From the NCBI GenBank assembly GCA_948616985.1, contig CAPGDO010000007.1:1-64000 (forward strand): a stretch of DNA of 64,000 bases, read 5' to 3'. This document shows, one piece after another, positions 57,888 to 64,000 of the stretch. Both the position numbers and the translations under genes were made by a program. Numbering within the stretch: the first letter of the stretch is position 1; each line of letters opens with the position of its first letter. The DNA is from MGBC163016 sp910588905 (GTDB lineage Bacteria > Actinomycetota > Coriobacteriia > Coriobacteriales > Eggerthellaceae). The notes beneath the pieces were generated by a model. It saw only the letters and a program-made list of their open reading frames with translations. It ran no database searches and was not told the origin of the DNA.

Positions 57888-59429
57888 ATGGAGTACAGCC
57901 TCTGCAAAAAGCCAAGGCCTGGGCGCCGCGCCGCATCCTACGCGCGCTTCTCCTCCCACAACCAGAGAAGCGAGAGCATCGAGATACAGCACGACAACAA
58001 CCTGGCGTACTGCGCCATCGAAGACCTCGACGTGGTGGCCATCTACTCGGACGAGGCGAGGTCCGGGCGCAACACCAACCGCGCGGACTTCCAGCGCATG
58101 GTCGCCGATGCCAAGGCGGGGCTGTTCGATTACGTGGTCATATATAAGGTAGCCCGAATCATGCGCAACCGCGACGAGATGGCGCTGCTGCGCATCACGC
58201 TCAGGAAGCACGGGGTCGAGGTGCTGTATTCAGGCGAGAGCATAGGCACCGGCTCGGATGCCATCCTGCAGCTTGGCTTGAAGGAGGTGCTGGCCGAGTG
58301 GGAGAGCGCCCAGCTGGCCGAGCGCATAGTTGACGGTATCCAGAAGAACGCCGAGAGGTGCATGGCCAACGGCCAGCAGCTGTACGGCTGGGATATTGTG
58401 GAGGGCTATTATGAGATAAACGAGGCCGAGGCGGGGGTGCTGAGGCGCGCGAAGGGCATGCTTTTCAACGGCAAGACCGTGGCGGAGATTGTGAGAGCGT
58501 TGGAAGGCCATACCACCAAGCGCGGAAAGCCCATCACCCACAACGCCCTGACCAAGATGCTCAAGCGGAAGCAGAACGCCGGGGTGTTCAGCTACGCGGG
58601 GCACGAGAAGGAGGGCGGCATGCCCGCCCTGTGGTCCATGGAGGAGCAGCGTATGATCTGGAAGATGCTGGGGGACGAGACGCGGCCGCGCAGGAAGGCC
58701 GGCAACGCCGACTTCCTTCTCACGGGCAAGCTGTGGTGCGGCAAGTGCGACACGCCCATGACGGGCACCAGCGGCACCGGCAAGTCGGGCAAGGTGTACT
58801 ACTACTATCAGGACAAGAAGGGCTGCGGGCGCAAGGTGCGCAAGGAGGCCATCGAGGAGAACGTGGCCGAGGCCGTGCGCGCCGCCCTGTCGGTGGAGGC
58901 CAACCGCGAGAAGATCGCCGACCTCATGTGCGAGTTCGAGAACGAGCGCGACGATACGCCGCAGAGCGCCATCATCGAGGGCGAACTCAAGGAGATAACG
59001 CTGGCATACGACCGCATATGGAAGGCCATCGAGCAGGGCATCGCGCCGCCGGGCGGCAAGGAGCGCGTGGACGAGCTCAAGGCGCGCGAGGAACTGCTGC
59101 AGGAGGAACTGGCCACAGCCAAGGCCATCGAGGCGGTGAAGCTGGACCGCGACCGCGTGCTGTTCATGTTGGAGAGCATGGCCGAGATAGATGACCCCAA
59201 GGCGCTCATCGACGTGTTCGTGTCGAAGGTGGTGCTCACCGGCGACGATGATTTGCATATATTCCACTACTTCGATGATAATGGCGGGGCACTTTCGCCA
59301 GGTGACGATGGAGGGGGCGGTGTTCTCCCAAATGTGAACATGCTCCACCATCCTTTCCCATTTGCATCTGGACAATACCTTCCCCGCAAGGGGCGTTCGG
59401 CCTTGTGCTCGGCCATCGAAAAGACGTGA
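57888..59429 (+). CDS. int: Large serine recombinase (phage integrase)
   Basis: A 513-residue integrase. The resolvase domain has the catalytic serine in YARFSSHNQR and later LGLKEVLAEWESAQLAERIV; the Recombinase domain follows (YGWDIVEGYYEINEAEAGVL); a zinc ribbon (LWCGKCDTPMTG, KKGCGRK) and a coiled coil complete it. Codons up to His488 are phage DNA; the att core is codons 485-488 and the last 25 codons are host DNA. In circular phage DNA the frame would instead run 28 codons to TGA at 23462. Confidence 0.93.
   Translation: MEYSLCKKPRPGRRAASYARFSSHNQRSESIEIQHDNNLAYCAIEDLDVVAIYSDEARSGRNTNRADFQRMVADAKAGLFDYVVIYKVARIMRNRDEMALLRITLRKHGVEVLYSGESIGTGSDAILQLGLKEVLAEWESAQLAERIVDGIQKNAERCMANGQQLYGWDIVEGYYEINEAEAGVLRRAKGMLFNGKTVAEIVRALEGHTTKRGKPITHNALTKMLKRKQNAGVFSYAGHEKEGGMPALWSMEEQRMIWKMLGDETRPRRKAGNADFLLTGKLWCGKCDTPMTGTSGTGKSGKVYYYYQDKKGCGRKVRKEAIEENVAEAVRAALSVEANREKIADLMCEFENERDDTPQSAIIEGELKEITLAYDRIWKAIEQGIAPPGGKERVDELKAREELLQEELATAKAIEAVKLDRDRVLFMLESMAEIDDPKALIDVFVSKVVLTGDDDLHIFHYFDDNGGALSPGDDGGGGVLPNVNMLHHPFPFASGQYLPRKGRSALCSAIEKT
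59342..59351. other. Right attachment core (attR)
   Basis: GCTCCACCAT, identical with 23368-23377, lies in the 3' part of the recombinase gene. Flanks on either side differ, so the shared core is 10 bp. Confidence 0.8.
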
Positions 59430-59492
59430 TGCTTCGCTTATATCACGCTTTTCTCGGCCTGCGGAATCGGCCTCAACCCCTCACGGGGAAGG
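59378..59492. repeat. 115-bp hairpin repeat, copy B
   Basis: Nearly identical to the element at 19073-19188 and in the same direction: same CCTTCCCCGCAAGGGG and CACGGGGAAGG ends. It starts 26 bp after attR, so it is host DNA. The recombinase frame ends inside it. Confidence 0.88.
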
Positions 59493-59624
59493 ACTGTCTT
59501 CTGGGTGAAACGAGACGGCAACGGGATGTTCGTTGGAAGACAACGAATGGCCTGTGTTGGATCCCCTCACTTCGGATGAGGTCATCATGTGCACAGCTAA
59601 CGGGATCGACCAAAGGAGTGAATC

Positions 59625-59915
59625 ATGACCGTTATGGATTCTTTGAAGCATGCAGCGAACGAAGCCAAAGAGGCTGCGGAGCGCGCTGGTGAAGCTGCCA
59701 AGCCATTCTTGGATGACGCAAAAGAGGCTATCGGCAATGCGGCTGAGACCGCAAAGGAGAAGGGCGGCGAGGCTCTTGAGGCCGCCAAGGAAAAGGGCGC
59801 TGATGTGATGGCTGCTGCCAAGGAGAAGGGTTCGGCAGCAGCGGAGGCCGCTAAGGAAAAGGCCGAAGAGGTCACAGGCAAGGATCTGGACGGAGACGGC
59901 AAGATTGGAAAGTAG
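59625..59915 (+). CDS. LEA/YtxH-like helical stress protein
   Basis: A 96-residue very hydrophilic protein with repeated AAKEKG-type 11-residue units (GGEALEAAKEKGADVMAAAK), as in late-embryogenesis-abundant proteins, and a last DLDGDGKIGK, a calcium-binding EF-hand-like loop. It may protect proteins or membranes in stress. AAAGGAG precedes the start. The 132 bp before it contains no other gene. Confidence 0.7.
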   Translation: MTVMDSLKHAANEAKEAAERAGEAAKPFLDDAKEAIGNAAETAKEKGGEALEAAKEKGADVMAAAKEKGSAAAEAAKEKAEEVTGKDLDGDGKIGK

Positions 59916-59964
59916 GAAGAGCAAGGCGTAAACGCCTCTTCCCGGAGACCATCTCTCCCCCTAC

Positions 59965-59999
59965 GAATGGGCGGGTATCACTTAGGTACCTGCCCATTC
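59965..59999. terminator. Bidirectional terminator
   Basis: GAATGGGC and GCCCATTC plus inner pairs (GGGTA/TACC) form a strong stem between converging genes. Confidence 0.82.
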
Positions 60000-60005
60000 T
60001 GCTTG

Positions 60006-61229
60006 TCAGGCCGCCTTTGCCGTCAGCCGGTTGCAGAGGAGGGCGGCACCCAGGGAAATGGCTGCCGGCACAGGCAAGGCACCCAGCCCCAGGCCATAGC
60101 TGCCTGTAGCCATGAAGAGCGCGGCCAGGATCAAGGGAAAGGCGAAGTTGAAGGGCATGAGCGTGAAGCTGGAGATACCGATGTTCATGGCTACGGACCG
60201 TTGGCCATAGACGGTGCGTACGAAAGAGGTGTTGATGGTGGCATAGCCACCATAGAGGATGCCTTCGGCGAACAGGCTCAATGCCAGCCCTAGGATGCTT
60301 CCTGCCGAATAGGTGGCGAAGAGGCCAATGCCTATGAGGATGCCCAGAGCAGGAAGCGCCACCATCGTGCGCGTGCGGCCCAGGCGGTCATAGAGCACCC
60401 CCACGATGGGCCTGCCACAGCCATTGCCTACAGAGAGAGCCGCCACGGCGGTAGTGCAGAAGACAGAACTCGCCCCCAGGTCTGCCATGAGGGGTGCAGC
60501 CTGGGCGATGATGGCTGCAGCCGCTCCCATGACCAGCACCTTCCATAAGGTATAGGCCCAGAAAGAGGATTGGCGGATCATCTGGGAGCCACTCAGCCCC
60601 TGATCATCTTCGCGGGCCGCTTGGGAAGATGAGGGATCAGTTGCCGTTGCCTTCGCTTTTTCTGGCTTATGGAGGAAGGGCATGGCCAGCAGTGCCACGG
60701 CCAGGGCGATGCCCGCAAGGATGAGCATTGCGCCGCGCCAGCCCAGAGGCGAATGGATGAGCGCGGAGGCGGCGGAACCCAGCACCATGGAGCCCATGCC
60801 GAATCCCATGAGCAGCACGCCGGAAGCCAAGCCGGTCTTGTCAGGGAAATGGGCGAACGTGGAGGACATCCACAGGTTGTAGGACAGGCCGGTACCAAAG
60901 CCGCAGAGCACACCGTAGGCTAGGTATACCTGCCAAAGTTGGTTAGCGAAGGAGGTCAAGACGAAGCCGCAGGCAATGAGCCCGATGCCCAGGGCGAAGC
61001 AGACGCGCAGGGGCAGGCGCTTCGACAGCTGCCCGTTCGCCAGCATGCCGCAAGACCAGAGCACCATGGAGACGGAGAAGGTAAGCGAGGTTTGGCTGCG
61101 CGACCAGCCGAATTCTGCCTCTAACGGTTGCACGAAGATGGACCAAGCGTAGATGAGTCCCAGGACCATGAGCACCGCGGTGCCGCAGGCAAGGATGGCG
61201 AAGCGATCATGGGTCAGAGATGTGGTCAT
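60006..61229 (-). CDS. MFS transporter, oxalate/formate antiporter-like (OFA) family
   Basis: A 407-residue carrier with twelve membrane segments and a charged middle loop (KPEKAKATATDPSSSQAARE). The OFA-type start LIYAWSIFVQPLEAEFGWSR and GFGTGLSYNLWMSS support the family. It probably exchanges small organic anions. It is transcribed alone and converges on the LEA-like gene. Confidence 0.88.
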   Translation of the reverse strand: MTTSLTHDRFAILACGTAVLMVLGLIYAWSIFVQPLEAEFGWSRSQTSLTFSVSMVLWSCGMLANGQLSKRLPLRVCFALGIGLIACGFVLTSFANQLWQVYLAYGVLCGFGTGLSYNLWMSSTFAHFPDKTGLASGVLLMGFGMGSMVLGSAASALIHSPLGWRGAMLILAGIALAVALLAMPFLHKPEKAKATATDPSSSQAAREDDQGLSGSQMIRQSSFWAYTLWKVLVMGAAAAIIAQAAPLMADLGASSVFCTTAVAALSVGNGCGRPIVGVLYDRLGRTRTMVALPALGILIGIGLFATYSAGSILGLALSLFAEGILYGGYATINTSFVRTVYGQRSVAMNIGISSFTLMPFNFAFPLILAALFMATGSYGLGLGALPVPAAISLGAALLCNRLTAKAA

Positions 61230-61464
61230 GGCTCTTCGTGAGGGTCTTCCGATAGGTTATAGGGCAAACTCAGTATAGTCTTCTGAGTACCTAAGGGCGC
61301 CAGACGTTCCAGAGGCTCAGGAGGGGGTATGCTCTTGGTTCGCTCCTCGGTGCCTGCTCGCTTACAGAAGCGTGCCAGATGGGTGAAAGGGTGTGCTGCA
61401 CTGGAGCCATAGGCTTTAATAGGCGCCGGAGATAGCGAATGAAGACGCAGGTAAGGAGGCACCC
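61230..61464. other. Divergent intergenic region, 235 bp
   Basis: Lies between the MFS gene and the YvlD-like gene. It must hold both promoters, but I see no clear hexamers, repeats or gene. An AAGGAGG site lies at its right end. Confidence 0.5.
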
Positions 61465-61833
61465 ATGAGCTTTCTCATCCGTTGGTTGGTGACGGCTATC
61501 GCTGTGGCGGCAGCTGTGTGGCTGGTACCAGGCATCGAATTGATCGGCGGCGATTCAGCCTGGGTCGGGATCGTCATCTTCGCACTGATCCTGTCCCTGG
61601 TGAACATCTCCGTGAAGCCCTTGATGCAGATCCTGTCCTTGCCCGTCACCGTGGTCACCCTGGGAATCTTCTATCTGATCGTGAACACCATCATGCTGTA
61701 TCTAGCAGCATGGCTGGCGAACGGTCTCTTCGGGATAGGGTTCTGGATCTCAGGGTTCGGTAGCGCGTTCTTGGCCTCTATCGTGATATCCATAGTGAGC
61801 GCGTTGGTGAATTCGCTGATCGGGAATGACTGA
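61465..61833 (+). CDS. Phage-holin-4/YvlD-like membrane protein
   Basis: A 122-residue protein with four membrane helices. Family pattern: FLIRWLVTAIAVAAAVWLVP, ALILSLVNISVKPLMQILSL, PVTVVTLGIFYLIVNTIMLY. Despite the family name it is a chromosomal membrane protein in most bacteria, perhaps for envelope stress. AAGGAGG precedes the start. Confidence 0.9.
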   Translation: MSFLIRWLVTAIAVAAAVWLVPGIELIGGDSAWVGIVIFALILSLVNISVKPLMQILSLPVTVVTLGIFYLIVNTIMLYLAAWLANGLFGIGFWISGFGSAFLASIVISIVSALVNSLIGND

Positions 61834-61863
61834 CAACGAAAGCGCTGGGAGGCAGGGGCACGG

Positions 61864-61869
61864 TACAAT
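61864..61869 (+). promoter_or_regulatory. -10 hexamer placed for a leaderless transcript
   Basis: TACAAT ends 6 nt before the ATG at 61876, with no ribosome site between them. Confidence 0.5.
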
Positions 61870-61875
61870 GACCCC

Positions 61876-63606
61876 ATGGGTTCTTTCCTTGCCTCCCTCA
61901 CGCGCACGCAATGGCTGCAACTAGCAGCCATCTCAGCAGTTCTCTCGTTCTGCTGCGTCTTCGGTATCTCATACACCACCGGTGAGGGCTTTGCCACTCT
62001 GTCGCTCCCCGTGGAGCTTCTGCTCACCGGTTTGGGCATCGTACCCTTCGCCCTGGTCATCTTGGTCCTCAACTTCGCTCTGGACAGCCTTGGTCAGCGC
62101 ACCCCTCGACAGAGGGGCGTTGCCTTTCGCCATCCTGCCCTTGTGACCTTTGCGGTGATCCTCCTTTGCTGGCTACCTTGGCTCATTGCGAACTTCCCGG
62201 GCAGCAGCTATTGGGACACCTATTGGCAGATGTGGCAGGTGTATCCCGATGCGCATCCCGTAGCGTTGATCCAGTGGGCGCCCGTGCGCCAGAGCACCCT
62301 GACGGATGCGTGGCTGGTGGACCATCATCCGGTGCTCACCACGCTGCTCTTCGGCGGCGCAGCCTGGTTGAGCGACCAGCTCACCGGTACATGGATGGCG
62401 GGCGTCTTCGTGCTATCCACGCTCCAAACGTTGGCCTACGCTGCGCTCTTCGCGGGGATGCTCCGCTCGTTCCGCCGTTGGGGCACGCCTCGTTGGGCGC
62501 GCATGGGCATTCTGGCATTCCTCTGCTTGATACCCGCGGTGCCCACGTGGGCAAGCTGCGTGGTGAAGGATTCGGTCTTCGGCCTCTTCTTCCTGCCTTG
62601 GTCGTTGATGCTGGCGAACTGTGCCCGAACGCGCGGCCGGTATCTGACAACCCGGCGCATCATCCTCTTCGTGGTGCTGGCGCTGCTGATGTGCCTGACG
62701 AAGAAGACAGGCATCTTCATCGTGGGGATCACGACGGTAGTGGCTTGCGTTCTCTTTTGGAAGCGGAAGCCTTTGGTGAGGGCGTTCGCTTGGCAGGGGG
62801 CAACGTGCCTTGCTGTGATGACGCTGTTATTGCCACTGATCATCTTCCCGCTGGCGAATATCTCGCCTGGTGGCAAGCAAGAGATCTTAGGACCTCTGTT
62901 CCAGCAAACGGCTCGCTATGCCCAAGCCCATGAGCTGACCCCGGAAGAGGCGCAGGTCATCGATGCGGTGGTGGATGTGGAGCGCGTGCGCGAACACTAT
63001 CAGTTCGATTTCCAAGATGGCGTCAAGTATTACTATCGGGTGGATTCCACCCCTGCTGATCTGGGTGCATACCTGGAGCTTTATGCCGCCCAGGGGATCC
63101 AGGATCCGGAAGCCTATTTCGCGGCCATCGCGTCTCAGGCAGGGATGTATGTGGCGCCCACCACGTTCCTCAATATCCGGATGGTCACGGTGGATACCAA
63201 GCTGGGCGAAGAAGACCGGCCTGTGCTCTGGAATCCGCCGGAGCTGGATTGGTTGCGCAAGGGGCTGGATGAGCTCTATGGGGCCATTGCATCCATTCCC
63301 GTGTTGAACCTGCCGTTCCTGACGGTAGTCTATGTGCTCTGGATCCCGGCAGTCCTCTTGTTCGCGAACTTGCGCAAGCACCTTGGCTTGGGGGTGCTCT
63401 TCGTGCCACTGGGTGTGGTGGTGGGGTTCTGCGTGATAGCCCCCGTTTTCGACGCGCGCTACGTTTGGCCGATGTTGCTGGCTGCCCCCGTCCTGTTGGC
63501 TGCCTGCACCGGCACCCCTCTTCGCAACGGTCCTGAAGCGGGCATGCCCATCTCTGAGACGCGCTCCTGCACCTCGGCGGCTGTCTCCTCAATGGCTTCG
63601 CTATGA
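61876..63606 (+). CDS. DUF6020-family polytopic membrane protein
   Basis: A 576-residue protein with about ten membrane helices and a large outer loop (about 340-450). WLIANFPGSSYWDTYWQMWQ and DHHPVLTTLLFGGAAW are DUF6020-like and recall glycosyltransferases of GT-C fold, with acidic residues after the first helices. The role may be in surface glycan building. The end overlaps the converging YolD-like gene by about 150 bp. Confidence 0.82.
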   Translation: MGSFLASLTRTQWLQLAAISAVLSFCCVFGISYTTGEGFATLSLPVELLLTGLGIVPFALVILVLNFALDSLGQRTPRQRGVAFRHPALVTFAVILLCWLPWLIANFPGSSYWDTYWQMWQVYPDAHPVALIQWAPVRQSTLTDAWLVDHHPVLTTLLFGGAAWLSDQLTGTWMAGVFVLSTLQTLAYAALFAGMLRSFRRWGTPRWARMGILAFLCLIPAVPTWASCVVKDSVFGLFFLPWSLMLANCARTRGRYLTTRRIILFVVLALLMCLTKKTGIFIVGITTVVACVLFWKRKPLVRAFAWQGATCLAVMTLLLPLIIFPLANISPGGKQEILGPLFQQTARYAQAHELTPEEAQVIDAVVDVERVREHYQFDFQDGVKYYYRVDSTPADLGAYLELYAAQGIQDPEAYFAAIASQAGMYVAPTTFLNIRMVTVDTKLGEEDRPVLWNPPELDWLRKGLDELYGAIASIPVLNLPFLTVVYVLWIPAVLLFANLRKHLGLGVLFVPLGVVVGFCVIAPVFDARYVWPMLLAAPVLLAACTGTPLRNGPEAGMPISETRSCTSAAVSSMASL

Positions 63607-63728
63607 CCGGTCAAAGCCGCGAAGGGTGCGAACTGCGCTGCCCGGTCTTCCATGGACATAGGAGGATAGGCGGATTCAGGGCGGGTGCATTCCAGGATAT
63701 CAAGGTACTTCTCAACCTCCTTGCTCAC
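63459..63728 (-). CDS. YolD-like protein
   Basis: An 89-residue protein. ECTRPESAYPPMSMEDRAAQ and FAPFAALTGHSEAIEETA fit the short YolD-like proteins that go with UmuC-type polymerases. It starts inside the stop of the polymerase gene (4-bp overlap). The last 30 residues overlap the DUF6020 gene on the other strand and may not be essential. Confidence 0.78.
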   Translation of the reverse strand: MSKEVEKYLDILECTRPESAYPPMSMEDRAAQFAPFAALTGHSEAIEETAAEVQERVSEMGMPASGPLRRGVPVQAANRTGAASNIGQT

Positions 63729-64000
63729 GCTGAATGACCTCCTATCTGCTTGTTCCGCTGCCGGGCCGTGGCCCCTTCTTTGAGGCTGGTGGCCTTCAGC
63801 ACGGCATTCTTCCCGAACTTCTCCTTGATGCCCAACATGGTCTCTTGCAGGGTGCGCTCTCGCTCCAACTCTTCGGCGGGGATATCATCCTCATCCCCGA
63901 ATAACGTCAGCTGATCGGGCCGCTGGCGCAGTTCCTCCTCAGTGGCTAAATGTTCTGCGGAGATGGAGATCTTCCGTGCCAGGAAGCGCGGTTCCACCAG
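63725..64000 (-). CDS. C-terminal end of Y-family DNA polymerase (UmuC/DinB-like), cut by window edge
   Basis: Only about 91 codons are present. RKISISAEHLATEEELRQRP, QLTLFGDEDDIP and IKEKFGKNAVLKATSLKEGA are typical of the end of UmuC-like translesion polymerases of Firmicutes and Actinobacteria. QLTLFG is the beta-clamp binding motif. The catalytic part lies outside the window. Confidence 0.85.
   Translation of the reverse strand: MVEPRFLARKISISAEHLATEEELRQRPDQLTLFGDEDDIPAEELERERTLQETMLGIKEKFGKNAVLKATSLKEGATARQRNKQIGGHSA

Larger units (their letters stand above)
23368..59351. mobile_element. Integrated temperate siphophage (prophage)
   Basis: About 36 kb bounded by the 10-bp repeat GCTCCACCAT. 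It has modules for immunity, integration, early control, recombination, replication, DNA modification, packaging, head, tail, diversification and lysis. The order and the long tape-measure protein fit a long-tailed siphovirus. Only one clear gene lesion is seen (55984-56181), so it may still be inducible. Confidence 0.93.

Noticed and set aside
61465..61833. Phage holin belonging to a second prophage
   Set aside because: The family name is historical; the gene is of the YvlD-like chromosomal type and no phage genes surround it.

Overview
The window is about 60% GC DNA from a bacterial chromosome with an intact-looking temperate siphophage prophage inserted in it. The host genes suggest an anaerobic actinobacterium of class Coriobacteriia: indolepyruvate:ferredoxin oxidoreductase iorAB, an ECF riboflavin uptake operon with fused ATPases under an FMN riboswitch, a class I aldolase, a DUF6020 membrane protein and several candidate leaderless starts. 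Genus cannot be fixed from this sequence.

Left host arm (1-23376): the end of a DUF4143-type ATPase gene; a small regulator; an alpha/beta hydrolase and a membrane protein; a nitrous-oxide-stimulated-promoter family protein; a tyrosine phosphatase; a flavin-binding oxidase-like protein; the ribU-ecfA-ecfT riboflavin transporter; an amidohydrolase; an ABC exporter with its own two-component system; a potassium channel; iorAB; serS; an aldolase; a DUF151 nuclease; and tRNA-Ile(GAT) followed by tRNA-Ala(TGC). Palindromic GTAGGGGC-type repeats fill several gaps.

Prophage (about 23368-59351, 36 kb): a 10-bp core, GCTCCACCAT, occurs at the 3' end of tRNA-Ala and again inside the 3' end of the large serine recombinase gene. 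Almost all phage genes lie on the minus strand. Read from the immunity region leftward the order is early genes, replication and recombination (ParB-like, DUF1351, Bet, DnaD-like, DnaC), two DNA methyltransferases, HNH proteins, a fused terminase, portal, a MuF-type head protein with a HEFGH metalloprotease-like tail, scaffold, capsid, connectors, tail genes, a diversity-generating retroelement (DGR), and lysis genes. The repressor and recombinase lie on the plus strand, and a divergent promoter pair with operators separates them from the early genes.

The most notable system is the DGR at 25445-28544. It has a lectin-fold-like tail-tip protein whose last codons are the variable repeat (VR), an Avd-like accessory gene, a template repeat (TR), and a reverse transcriptase with YMDD. 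VR and TR are identical over 114 bp, so no adenine mutagenesis is recorded in this lysogen. Other points of interest are the recombinase whose C-terminus changes on integration, the MuF-metalloprotease fusion, the fused small/large terminase, and a 33-bp tandem repeat that copies the first strand of the FMN riboswitch.

Right host arm (59352-64000): a 115-bp hairpin repeat shared with the iorB-serS gap, a helical LEA-like protein, an MFS transporter, a YvlD-like membrane protein, a DUF6020 protein, and a YolD-like gene upstream-coupled to the end of a Y-family polymerase gene cut by the window edge.
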